Shown: positions 1-6,461, counted from the stretch's first letter. The stretch: DNA of 10,314 bases from Candidatus Schekmanbacteria bacterium RIFCSPLOWO2_02_FULL_38_14 (GCA_001790855.1 MGDH01000003.1:618-10931), one strand, 5' to 3'. The notes: generated by a model not told the origin, from the sequence alone. Program-made: numbers and translations.

Positions 1-77
1 AAACAAATTCAAAATGTTAATTTTCAAAAGTGAATTACCCATCAGCAATCTAGAGGGTATCCTGACAAAAACCAAAT

Positions 78-125
78 CAAATCCCCCCTCGCCCCCCTTT
101 AGAAAAGGGGGGTTGGGGGGATTTG
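78..125. repeat. C-run/G-run palindromic repeat, copy 1
   Basis: An imperfect inverted repeat lies 35 bases past the nuoC stop. The left arm starts CAAATCCCCCC, continues through a second C run and ends CTTT (78-100). The right arm is an A, two G runs split by TT, then GATTTG (106-125). The outer 11 bases of the two arms pair perfectly and the loop is about 5 bases. It would fold into a strong hairpin in RNA from either strand and could end or stabilise nuo transcripts. A related copy at 5349-5393 lies inside rimO, so this is better called a dispersed palindromic element than a simple terminator. An open frame across it is only a translation of the repeat. Confidence 0.8.
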
Positions 126-160
126 AAAATTATTTGTCATTTGGAATTTTATTTCATTTA

Positions 161-640
161 TCACTTTACCTCAGGCTCTGCATCCTTGCTTCTGTAAGGA
201 TAATCCTTTCTCAAAGGATGTCCTGTCCAGTCATCAGGAAGAAGGATTCTTTTTAAGTTTGGATGTCCCTCAAAAACGATTCCAAGAAGGTCAAAAGCCT
301 CCCTTTCGTGCCAGTCAGCTGTCCCCCAGACTGATGTAACAGTGTTAACCTTTTCACCTTCTTTCAGCCCTGCCTTTAATCTCAGTCTCTCCTTTGCATC
401 TACTGAAAAGATATGATACACAACCTCAAACTTCTCATCCCTGTCAGGGTAATGAACCCCGCACAGGTCTGACAGTAAATTGAACTTAAATTCTTTTTTA
501 AGGTATGAACAGATATCAACTATGTTCTCTTTTTTCACCCTGACAGTAAGCTCATCCTTTAAATCTCTGAGTGTTGTCACTTCAAGCACTGAATCAGGAA
601 ATTTCTCCTTTAATGCCTTAACAACCCTGCTATCTTCCAT
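161..640 (-). CDS. nuoC: NADH-quinone oxidoreductase subunit C (30 kDa)
   Basis: This is a peripheral-arm subunit of respiratory complex I on the cytoplasmic side, which helps NuoB and NuoD form the quinone-reducing module. At 159 residues it is a normal stand-alone NuoC, not a NuoCD fusion. The family signature covers residues 110-148: WHEREAFDLLGI, then EGHPNLKRIL, then DDWTGHPLRKDYP. An AGGAG lies about 13 bases before the ATG, which is long, and an AAGAAG is closer. It follows nuoB after 84 bases holding a palindromic repeat, where nuo genes usually abut or overlap. The usual next gene, nuoD, is not seen in the 160 bases left in the window. The identification is secure; the operon gap is the odd part. 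Confidence 0.96.
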   Translation of the reverse strand: MEDSRVVKALKEKFPDSVLEVTTLRDLKDELTVRVKKENIVDICSYLKKEFKFNLLSDLCGVHYPDRDEKFEVVYHIFSVDAKERLRLKAGLKEGEKVNTVTSVWGTADWHEREAFDLLGIVFEGHPNLKRILLPDDWTGHPLRKDYPYRSKDAEPEVK

Positions 641-679
641 AATTTACTTCTTACTCCTGACTTCGCGCTCTTCTTTTAA

Positions 680-717
680 GCAGAGCTACGCTCTGCCTGC
701 CTACCGCAGGCAGGCAG
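680..717. repeat. double palindrome between nuoB and nuoC
   Basis: Two overlapping inverted repeats lie here. GCAGAGC-TAC-GCTCTGC (680-696) pairs perfectly around a 3-base loop. CTGCCTGC-ctacc-GCAGGCAG (693-713) pairs perfectly around a 5-base loop, and GCAG at 714-717 partly repeats its right arm. The two hairpins share bases 693-696, so both cannot form fully at once. The element sits just past the nuoB stop and accounts for much of the unusual nuoB-nuoC gap. It looks like a dispersed intergenic repeat. An effect on nuoC expression is possible but cannot be seen from sequence. Confidence 0.8.
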
Positions 718-724
718 CTACTTT

Positions 725-1219
725 TCACTTGCTCCCCACTGCCTTCTTTGCTATTGTCATTTTACCTATCTTTTCCTGAAGGAGCAGGAGACCGTGGCAG
801 AGAGCCTCAGGCCTTGGAGGGCAACCCGGAATATAAATATCAACAGGAATTAATTTATCAACACCCTGCACAACGCTGTATGTTGGAAAAATCCCTCCTG
901 TATTTGCGCAGGCTCCCATTGAAACAACCCATTTTGGCTCAGGCATCTGTTCATAAAGCCTTTTTATTATTGGAGCCATTTTTATTGTTACTGTGCCTGC
1001 AATTATCATCATATCAGACTGCCGTGGTGACGCACGAAAAACCATTCCTGACCTCTCAAAAAAATCATATCTTGAAGCGCCTGCTGCCATCATTTCAATA
1101 GCGCAGCAGGCAAGACCAAAAGTCATTCCCCACAGCGCAGACCTTCTTGCCCAGTTAAAAACAAAATCTGTTGAGGTTATCAAAACGTTAGGCCCAAATC
1201 TTCCTTCAATTAAACCCAT
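725..1219 (-). CDS. nuoB: NADH-quinone oxidoreductase subunit B
   Basis: NuoB carries the terminal 4Fe-4S cluster N2 of complex I, which hands electrons to quinone at the NuoB-NuoD interface. All four cluster ligands are visible: the tandem Cys38-Cys39 in [10 protein letters not shown], Cys104 in MGACANTGG, and Cys133 in [12 protein letters not shown]. The 164-residue length fits the family. Its start overlaps the last codons of nuoA by 10 bases, which points to translational coupling. The last few residues (KKAVGSK) are poorly conserved in the family and lie just before the palindromic repeat, so the tail may have been altered by that insertion. The call is secure. Confidence 0.97.
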   Translation of the reverse strand: MGLIEGRFGPNVLITSTDFVFNWARRSALWGMTFGLACCAIEMMAAGASRYDFFERSGMVFRASPRQSDMMIIAGTVTIKMAPIIKRLYEQMPEPKWVVSMGACANTGGIFPTYSVVQGVDKLIPVDIYIPGCPPRPEALCHGLLLLQEKIGKMTIAKKAVGSK

Positions 1220-1605
1220 TCAAGCGCTCCTTTTCTCCAAGCATAAAAATAACCCACAAAGAGGATTATTATGAAAATCAGCATCTCAATAAAACCAAAA
1301 AGTCCTATCTTTTTAAAAACCACAGCCCATGGAAAGAGGAAAATTGTTTCAACGTCAAAGATTATGAAAAGCACTCCTATCAGAAAATAGCGGACATTAT
1401 ATGAACCACGTGTATCAGGAGTTGCAGGCTCAAGCCCGCATTCGTAAGGCTCAAGCTTTACTTTATTAGGTTTGCTTGGACGGACAATGATGGCTATAAT
1501 AAATGTTCCAAATCCGAATGCAAGAGCTGCAAGCAGGAGAATCAGAATCGGAATGTACGGACCTATCTGTTTGTAGGTATTAAAATCAGAAAAAAAATCT
1601 GCCAT
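1210..1605 (-). CDS. nuoA: NADH-quinone oxidoreductase subunit A
   Basis: NuoA is a small membrane subunit of complex I near the quinone entry site. The 131 residues carry three hydrophobic helices at about 16-41, 72-94 and 104-121. Two conserved motifs are present: YECGLEP (54-60) in the loop after helix 1, and [12 protein letters not shown] (83-94) in helix 2. The ATG at 1605 has an AAGGAA about 6 bases upstream. It is the first gene of the nuo run and is followed by nuoB with a 10-base overlap. The 314 bases upstream hold no gene, so the operon promoter should lie there. I did not find a convincing -35/-10 pair, only weak candidates and a Fur-box-like site. Confidence 0.96.
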   Translation of the reverse strand: MADFFSDFNTYKQIGPYIPILILLLAALAFGFGTFIIAIIVRPSKPNKVKLEPYECGLEPATPDTRGSYNVRYFLIGVLFIIFDVETIFLFPWAVVFKKIGLFGFIEMLIFIIILFVGYFYAWRKGALEWV

Positions 1606-1749
1606 TTAATTTCCTTTTTTAACTTTTAAGCAGTGTTTTTAGCTCCTTAAAATTAGTGGCAAAAGTTCAAAAAAATCAAATCTAACACTCTTAATTTATT
1701 GAATTAACGAAGAATATCCTCACATCAATTCTCTCCCAAACTGATAATG

Positions 1750-1768
1750 AATAATGAAAATCATTTTT
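1750..1768. promoter_or_regulatory. Fur-box-like site upstream of nuoA
   Basis: Comparing this 19-base stretch by eye with the classic Fur consensus GATAATGATAATCATTATC gives 15 of 19 matches. An extra GATAATGA directly precedes it at 1743-1750. It is about 145 bases upstream of nuoA. Complex I uses much iron, so Fur control of nuo would make sense, but the region is AT-rich and chance matches are likely. No regulator gene is in the window. Confidence 0.3.
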
Positions 1769-1855
1769 TTGAAAAAGCGCTTTCAGTTACCATGTAGGTA
1801 AAAAGTTTGCAAGGGTTTTTTAAGAATATTAAAATATGGCAGAAATGCAGGAAAT

Positions 1856-1892
1856 AAAATCCCCCTGTTTATAAAAAAAAGGGGGAATTTTT
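1856..1892. repeat. short C-run/G-run palindrome
   Basis: The arms AAAATCCCCCT and AGGGGGAATTTT pair around an A-rich loop of about 13 bases. On the plus strand a run of T follows the stem. On the minus strand it lies just past the OmpA terminator and may act as a second one. It resembles a shortened form of the elements at 78-125 and 5349-5393, with single rather than double C and G runs. Confidence 0.6.
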
Positions 1893-1896
1893 CTGG

Positions 1897-1930
1897 AAAA
1901 ATAAAAAAGCCCGGGAATATTATCCCTGCT
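1897..1930 (-). terminator. Rho-independent terminator of the OmpA-like gene
   Basis: Read on the minus strand, a stem AGC-A-GGGA, loop TAATAT, and TCCC-GG-GCT is followed at once by TTTTTATTTTT. The stem overlaps the TAA stop codon of the lipoprotein gene at 1920-1922. The stem is short and has an internal mismatch, but the T tract is good. Confidence 0.55.
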
Positions 1931-2642
1931 GCTTAGGTTTTATCTCCATTTCAACTCTGCGGTTAATCTGTCTTCCTTCAGGTGTATCATTGGAAGCAAC
2001 TGGAAATGTAGCTCCATATCCGATGGTTGTTATTCTCTCATGAGCTACTCCTTCTACAAGCAAAGCTGATTTCACTGCCTCTGCCCTCTGCTCTGAAAGC
2101 TTTTTATTGTAATCAGCATTCCCTATGCTGTCAGTATGCCCTTTTACAGTAACATTTGTGTCAGGATAACGTTTAAGAACTGAGGCAATTTCTTTTAAAT
2201 TATTTATAGCCCCGGCCTGAAGAACAGTTGAATTTGTGGCAAACAGAGTATCACCCTTAAGGTTTACTATTATATCATCACCCTTTCTCTGAAGCTCTGC
2301 AACCTTAGCCTTTTCTGCTTCCAGTTGCCCCTGAGTTTGCTGGAGTTGTGCCTGCTGTGCATTCTGCTGGTCAATAATCGCCTGCAGTTCTTTCTGCTGG
2401 TTATCCATATAATGACCTATCACTCCGCCTGCCAGAGCGCCAACACCTGCGCCGATTGCTGCGCCAAGACCGGCATTTCCTGACTTGGAACCTATAATAG
2501 CTCCTGCACCTGCGCCGATTGCTGCGCCAATCAGACCGCCCTGGGCAGTCTTGGTGCTGAGGGCTTCTTTTGTTGATTCACACCCAAAAGATAAAAAAAC
2601 CATAATGGCAACAATCAAAATTGAACTAGTCAATTTCCTCAT
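1920..2642 (-). CDS. OmpA-family lipoprotein, YiaD-like
   Basis: This is probably an outer-membrane lipoprotein that anchors the envelope to peptidoglycan. Of 240 residues, 1-20 form a lipoprotein signal peptide with lipobox LSFGC and lipidated Cys21. The next residue is Glu, not Asp, consistent with outer-membrane sorting. Residues 36-76 are a glycine-zipper region with repeated GAAIGAG units, 80-120 are a Gln-rich coiled coil, and 123-236 are an OmpA C-terminal domain. That domain carries GHTDSIGNADYN (168-179), LSEQRAEAV (182-190) and NRRVE (227-231); Asp171 and Arg186 match the usual diaminopimelate-binding residues. The order resembles E. coli YiaD. AAGGAGG lies 6-7 bases before the ATG, with a good promoter upstream and a terminator at the stop. 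A 24-base direct repeat doubles part of the zipper. Confidence 0.92.
   Translation of the reverse strand: MRKLTSSILIVAIMVFLSFGCESTKEALSTKTAQGGLIGAAIGAGAGAIIGSKSGNAGLGAAIGAGVGALAGGVIGHYMDNQQKELQAIIDQQNAQQAQLQQTQGQLEAEKAKVAELQRKGDDIIVNLKGDTLFATNSTVLQAGAINNLKEIASVLKRYPDTNVTVKGHTDSIGNADYNKKLSEQRAEAVKSALLVEGVAHERITTIGYGATFPVASNDTPEGRQINRRVEMEIKPKQQG
2444..2530. repeat. 24-base in-frame direct repeat in the glycine zipper
   Basis: A perfect 24-base repeat occurs at 2444-2467 and 2507-2530. The copies are offset by 63 bases (21 codons), so the reading frame is kept. Each copy encodes GAAIGAG plus flanking residues of the lipoprotein's glycine-rich segment. This indicates a recent internal duplication or gene conversion. 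Confidence 0.8.
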
Positions 2643-2687
2643 AAATAACCTCCTTTTCGAGTTAATGTCCTATATAGATTGACTAAT

Positions 2688-2715
2688 ATTTTATTATATA
2701 ATATTCAAATGTCAA
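2688..2715 (-). promoter_or_regulatory. promoter of the OmpA-like lipoprotein
   Basis: On the minus strand, TTGACA (2715-2710) and TAAAAT (2693-2688) are 16 bases apart, close to the sigma-70 consensus. A second TTGACA lies 15 bases further upstream (2730-2725). The region is shared with the divergent gene at 2749, for which I see only a weak pair (TTGACT at 2679-2684 with TATTCA at 2702-2707). Confidence 0.55.
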
Positions 2716-2748
2716 CAAATTTTATGTCAATTTAAGGAGGAAAAAATT

Positions 2749-3687
2749 ATGGCATTAAATTATGATGAAAATTCCCGTGCAATGCTGGATAAAATATTAA
2801 TGGCATGGCCTCTTGTTACAAGAGAGAGGTGGAAGGAAAGAATCCTTTATAACTGCGAAAAGATTGCTGCCCTTAAAAATCTGGAGATAATTACAAGCGA
2901 AACTCTTCTCCAAGCTGCCCAAGAAGTTGCTCCAAAATCCTATGAGCCGCTTTTCTTGAAGCTCAGGGAACCTGATGTCTTTGCAAAAGTAATACAGGAA
3001 ACACGCCAACAGGAAACTCTGGCTCCGAAGGACCTGCCTGTCAGGATAAAACGATGGGAAACTCCATATAGCGGGAAGAAAGAGGTTTTAAACAAGAACC
3101 CTGAAGAAATGAAAGTTATAGCCTTTTGCGGAAGCCCAAGGGTTGGAGGCAATACTGACGTCCTGATTGAGCAGTTATTAAATGGGGCTCAGAGCAGGGG
3201 TGCAAAAACTGAAAAAGTAATGCTGCATAAAAAGAAAATCGGTTATTGTACGGGTTGCCGCATGTGCAGAAAGGGAGATGTTTCTACAATTTGCGTAATC
3301 AAAGATGACATGACACCTCTCTATGACAAGATATACGGGAGTGATTGCATCGTGGTTGGATTCCCAATATATACAGCAAGGGAATCAGCCCAGACCTCTG
3401 TATTCTTTGACAGGCTTGATTGCTTAGCAAACCCGTATCTGACCAGAAAAGTTCCGGATGGAAAAAGAGCTGCTGTAATCGGAACATGGCAATGGCCCGG
3501 TGAAGAAACCTATGCCTTTATATTAGAAGGACATGCGACACTCCTGAAACTCCATTATATGGAGCCGGTGGAAATAATCTCAGCCTCAGGATGTAAAGGG
3601 AAAAATTATGGCCGCGGCGCTGTAGCAAATGACCTTAAAGGGATGGAAGATGTGTTTCAGGCAGGAGAGAAGCTGGTGTGTGGATAG
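2749..3687 (+). CDS. flavodoxin-fold NAD(P)H-dependent reductase with PCP_red-like N-terminus
   Basis: The 312-residue protein has two parts. Residues 1-75 are helical and resemble the small PCP_red domain (named after protochlorophyllide reductase subunits and found fused to other redox proteins). Residues 121-312 are an NADPH-dependent FMN reductase / iron-sulfur flavoprotein-type domain. Its start VIAFCGSPRVGGNTD holds the FMN phosphate loop GSPRVGGNT (128-136). Next come Cys167 and a CxxC (170, 173) in YCTGCRMC, Cys182, the family-typical DDM, and GFPIYTA. The cysteines could bind an Fe-S cluster or serve in redox chemistry; this is inference. A perfect AAGGAGG is 8 bases before the ATG. 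mnmA follows after 46 bases holding a hairpin. The substrate is unknown. The second domain is clear; the first is a weaker match from recall. Confidence 0.85.
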   Translation: MALNYDENSRAMLDKILMAWPLVTRERWKERILYNCEKIAALKNLEIITSETLLQAAQEVAPKSYEPLFLKLREPDVFAKVIQETRQQETLAPKDLPVRIKRWETPYSGKKEVLNKNPEEMKVIAFCGSPRVGGNTDVLIEQLLNGAQSRGAKTEKVMLHKKKIGYCTGCRMCRKGDVSTICVIKDDMTPLYDKIYGSDCIVVGFPIYTARESAQTSVFFDRLDCLANPYLTRKVPDGKRAAVIGTWQWPGEETYAFILEGHATLLKLHYMEPVEIISASGCKGKNYGRGAVANDLKGMEDVFQAGEKLVCG

Positions 3688-3707
3688 GACAGGCGTCCTG
3701 CCTGTCC
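3687..3707. repeat. hairpin at the reductase stop codon
   Basis: The arms GGACAGGC and GCCTGTCC pair perfectly around GTCCT. The first base is the last base of the TAG stop codon. No T run follows, so it is not a classic terminator. It could stabilise the mRNA end or weaken readthrough into mnmA, or simply be a small dispersed repeat. Confidence 0.7.
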
Positions 3708-3733
3708 AAGAAAGTATTTTCAGATAAACAACT

Positions 3734-4837
3734 ATGAACACTAAAAAGAGAGTAGTCGTTGCAATGAGCGGCGGAGTTGACAGCTCAACTGCTGCTGCCA
3801 TTCTCGTTTCTCAAGGGTATGATGTGATTGGTGTATCTCTTCACCTTTTCGACTACTCGCCCTATACATCCACCGGTTTTGGCACATGCTGTTCAATTGC
3901 TGACATAGAGGATGCAAGAAGGGTATCTGAAAAACTTAATATTCCTTTTTATGTAATAAATTTTGAAAAAGAGTTTAAGAACGAGGTAATAGACTATTTT
4001 GTTTCCCAGTATCTCTCTGCAAGGACACCAAATCCCTGCATACTCTGCAACCAGAAAATTAAATTCCGGCATCTTTTAAGAAAGGCAAAGGAAATTGGCG
4101 CAGAATATCTGGCAACAGGGCATTATGCAAGGATAGGGTTTGATGAAAAAACCGGGACATACTATGTAAAAAGAGGAATAGATTCAGCCAAAGACCAGTC
4201 TTATTTCCTTTTTAACCTGACACAGAAAGAACTTCCCTCCGTCCTCTTTCCTGTCGGAGAGTATACAAAAAAGGAAGTCAGAAGCATTGCAAAAAAGTTT
4301 GGATTAAAAATATCAGAAAAAAAAGAAAGCCAGGAGATATGTTTTATTCCTGACAAAGACTATCCTTCGTTTATTAAAAAAGAATCAGCATTGCAGGGTT
4401 TTGATGCAGGAAATATTGTGAATCTCAAAGGAGAAGTTTTAGGGAAACATAAGGGAATGCCATTTTTCACAGTAGGACAGAGAAGGGGGCTTGGTGTTGC
4501 AGCTAAAAACCCTATGTATGTACTCGAGTTAAAACCTGAAACAAATGAAGTTGTGGTAGGAAGCAAAGCAGAGCTCAGGGCTGAATCCTGCGTTGTAGAG
4601 GATATCATCATTAATGGAATGCCTGAGGATTTTAAAAACACAAGATGCACTGTAAAATACCGTTACCGCACAAGGGAAGCAGATGCTGTTCTTACAAAAC
4701 TATGCGGTAATAAAATAATGTGCAGATTTCTAAAACCCCAGCATGCAATCACTCCGGGACAGGCTGCAGTTTTTTATGACGGAGACAGGGTTTTGGGAGG
4801 AGGATGGATTGCCAAGTATGAGAAGTGTAAAGTGTAA
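3734..4837 (+). CDS. mnmA: tRNA-specific 2-thiouridylase
   Basis: MnmA thiolates C2 of the wobble uridine U34 in Lys, Glu and Gln tRNAs, using ATP to adenylate the base and sulfur delivered as a persulfide. The 367-residue length is normal. The PP-loop ATP motif SGGVDSS is at 12-18. The catalytic cysteine pair is present: Cys102 in TPNPCILCN and Cys203 in ESQEICFIPD. KDQSYFL (153-159), GHYARI (129-134) and GQRRGLGV are also typical. No good ribosome binding site precedes the ATG, but the N-terminus matches the family. The end of the gene (AAGTGTAAAGTGTAA) runs into AT-rich repeat-like sequence, so the last residues may have been replaced by spacer sequence. Very secure call. Confidence 0.97.
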   Translation: MNTKKRVVVAMSGGVDSSTAAAILVSQGYDVIGVSLHLFDYSPYTSTGFGTCCSIADIEDARRVSEKLNIPFYVINFEKEFKNEVIDYFVSQYLSARTPNPCILCNQKIKFRHLLRKAKEIGAEYLATGHYARIGFDEKTGTYYVKRGIDSAKDQSYFLFNLTQKELPSVLFPVGEYTKKEVRSIAKKFGLKISEKKESQEICFIPDKDYPSFIKKESALQGFDAGNIVNLKGEVLGKHKGMPFFTVGQRRGLGVAAKNPMYVLELKPETNEVVVGSKAELRAESCVVEDIIINGMPEDFKNTRCTVKYRYRTREADAVLTKLCGNKIMCRFLKPQHAITPGQAAVFYDGDRVLGGGWIAKYEKCKV

Positions 4838-4963
4838 AATTATAATTTAAAATTAAAAGTTTTAAGTTTTGAGCTTTAGTTTTCAGTTTTGCGCTTTAAG
4901 TTTTTAGCTTTCGTACTCTCTACTTGCTACTCACTACTTATTTAGCTGAATAATTATTTGCTC
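4838..4963. other. AT-rich degenerate spacer between mnmA and rimO
   Basis: The spacer holds repeated AAGTTTT-, AGCTTT- and GCGCTTTAAG-like words and then a CTACTTGCTACTCACTAC-like stretch. It shows no coding signal, no stable hairpin and no clear promoter. Similar low-complexity filler lies at 1-35, 126-160, 6385-6445 and 9826-9980. Confidence 0.5.
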
Positions 4964-4977
4964 AGGAGATTTAAATC

Positions 4978-6384
4978 TTGAACGTAAAAGTCGGAATGAT
5001 AAGCCTTGGCTGCCCGAAAAACTCCGTTGATTCTGAAATAATGCTTGGGCTTTTGGAAAAAGAAGGGTTTAGGCTGACCACCAACAAAGAAGAAGCCCGG
5101 ATAATTATAATCAATACCTGCTCATTCATAGAGTCAGCCAAGAGCGAATCCATAGAAGCAATCCTGGAAATTACAGAGCTTAAGAAAAAAAACAGCCCGC
5201 TTAAATCAATCATTGTAACAGGATGCCTTCCTCAACGATATCAGGATAAACTAAAAAAAGAGATTCCTGAAATTGATTTCATGCTTGGTCTTAACCATGT
5301 CACAGATATTGTAAAAATCTGCAAGAAAAGTATTAGGAGAAATTCATCAATTCCCCCATCTCCCCTTTTGCAAAGGGGGGTAAGGGGGGATTTAACAAAT
5401 CTGCAACTATTTAAAAATTCTTCATGGAATTTAAAACAAAAAACAGGTCTATATAAATCTAATCTGCCGAGAAAACTCCTTACTCCAAAGGCAACAGCAT
5501 ATGTTAAAATCACTGACGGATGTGATAACTGGTGCTCATACTGCACCATACCTTCTATCCGCGGGAGTTTTAGAAGCCGGAGCATTGCATCAATAGTTGA
5601 TGAAGCCGCCATTCTTGCAGAAAATGGCGTCAAGGAAATCAACCTCATAGGGCAGGACACAACAAGCTACGGAAGAGATTTTAAGAAAAATATCAGTTTC
5701 ATAAATCTTTTAAAAAAGCTGATTGATGTAAAAGGCATTGAGTGGATAAGAATCCTCTACACTTATCCCTCTGAGATTAATCCGGAATTGATTAGCCTCA
5801 TACGCAGTGAAAAAAAAATCTGCAAATATCTTGATGTTCCGCTCCAGCATATTGATAACAGCATATTAAAAAATATGAGGCGAAGATACACCGGCAGGGA
5901 CATCCATTGCCTTATTGATAAAATAAGAAAATCCATACCTGATATTTCTTTAAGAACATCTATCATTACGGGATTTCCAGGGGAAACTGACAAGCAGTTT
6001 AAAAAACTCTGTTCCTTTATTAAAGAAATCGGATTTGATAATCTTGGAGCCTTTTCTTACTCAAGAGAAGAGGGAACAAAGGCTTATGCGTTAAAGAACC
6101 AGATTCCTGAAAAAGTTAAGATTAAACGCTTAAAGGAAATTATGAGGATTCAGAAAAACATTTCTTTTAGGAAAAACAAAAAACTGATTGGAAGCTGTCA
6201 GAAAGTCCTCATAGAAGGTTACTCACAAGAAACAGATTTGCTCCTTGCAGGAAGGATTCAGGGTCAGGCGCCGGATGTGGATGGAATAACATATGTAAAT
6301 GAAGGAAATCCGGCAACTGGAGAAATTTCTGATATCTTAATCACTAATGCCATAGGGTATGATTTGGTTGGAAAGGTAATCTGA
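4978..6384 (+). CDS. rimO: ribosomal protein S12 methylthiotransferase
   Basis: RimO is a radical-SAM enzyme that methylthiolates a conserved Asp of ribosomal protein S12, using two 4Fe-4S clusters. The N-terminal UPF0004 domain (1-115) has cluster cysteines Cys12 (SLGCPKNSVDSE), Cys48 and Cys83. The radical-SAM core has Cys182, 186 and 189 in GCDNWCSYC. A TRAM domain ends the protein at about 400-468. SLGCPKN and LPRKLLTP favour RimO over MiaB. The start is TTG, with AGGAG 9 bases upstream; the next in-frame ATG (4996) would cut into the conserved start. At 468 residues it is longer than the usual 430-445, because residues 124-139 are the translation of a palindromic repeat in the linker before the radical-SAM domain. 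All catalytic residues remain, so it is probably active. Confidence 0.95.
   Translation: MNVKVGMISLGCPKNSVDSEIMLGLLEKEGFRLTTNKEEARIIIINTCSFIESAKSESIEAILEITELKKKNSPLKSIIVTGCLPQRYQDKLKKEIPEIDFMLGLNHVTDIVKICKKSIRRNSSIPPSPLLQRGVRGDLTNLQLFKNSSWNLKQKTGLYKSNLPRKLLTPKATAYVKITDGCDNWCSYCTIPSIRGSFRSRSIASIVDEAAILAENGVKEINLIGQDTTSYGRDFKKNISFINLLKKLIDVKGIEWIRILYTYPSEINPELISLIRSEKKICKYLDVPLQHIDNSILKNMRRRYTGRDIHCLIDKIRKSIPDISLRTSIITGFPGETDKQFKKLCSFIKEIGFDNLGAFSYSREEGTKAYALKNQIPEKVKIKRLKEIMRIQKNISFRKNKKLIGSCQKVLIEGYSQETDLLLAGRIQGQAPDVDGITYVNEGNPATGEISDILITNAIGYDLVGKVI
5349..5393. repeat. C-run/G-run palindromic repeat, copy 2, inside rimO
   Basis: Within rimO, AATTCCCCC-atc-TCCCCTTTT faces CAAAGGGGGG-ta-AGGGGGGATTT, the same layout as the intergenic element at 78-125: two C runs, a short A/T-rich centre, two G runs and an ATTT end. 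The span is 45 bases, or 15 codons, and the frame stays open. It encodes roughly IPPSPLLQRGVRGD, a peptide I recognise as a common translation of this type of repeat in other genomes. Confidence 0.85.
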
Positions 6385-6461
6385 AATTTCAAATAACAAA
6401 TTACAAACAATATCAAAATTTAAAATTCCAAAACAGTTTCAAACACACTCTATCCTACAAA

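Larger units (their letters stand above)
1606..1919. other. gene-free region upstream of nuoA
   Basis: These 314 bases lie between the nuoA start and the end of the OmpA-like gene, both on the minus strand. I see no coding signal. From right to left it holds the OmpA terminator (to about 1897), a C-run/G-run palindrome (1856-1892), a small perfect palindrome AAAGCGCTTT (1774-1783), a Fur-box-like sequence (1750-1768), and the nuoA ribosome binding site. The nuo promoter probably lies here, but no hexamer pair stands out. Confidence 0.7.

Noticed and set aside
1-60. Possible start of another gene leaving the window on the minus strand (ATG near position 45)
   Set aside because: The few codons visible resemble AT-rich filler, do not match NuoD or another nuo subunit, and have no ribosome binding site.
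78-125. The C-run/G-run element as a CRISPR repeat or a simple terminator
   Set aside because: There is no regular repeat-spacer spacing, and a copy inside rimO shows it is not only a terminator.
14-256. Open frame across the left-end palindrome, with a PPSPPFRKGGLGG-like peptide
   Set aside because: The peptide is just the translation of the repeat, and the rest overlaps nuoC on the other strand. It has no ribosome binding site and no family resemblance.
748-1274. Open frames on the plus strand opposite nuoB and nuoA
   Set aside because: They lie antisense to well-identified complex I genes and show no domain or coding motif of their own.
4360-5660. Minus-strand open frames opposite mnmA and rimO
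   Set aside because: Shadow frames of two highly conserved genes; no start signals or recognisable motifs.
4996-6384. ATG at 4996 as the rimO start
   Set aside because: It would remove the beginning of the first conserved strand before SLGCPKN and leaves a poor Shine-Dalgarno distance. The TTG at 4978 has AGGAG at a good distance.
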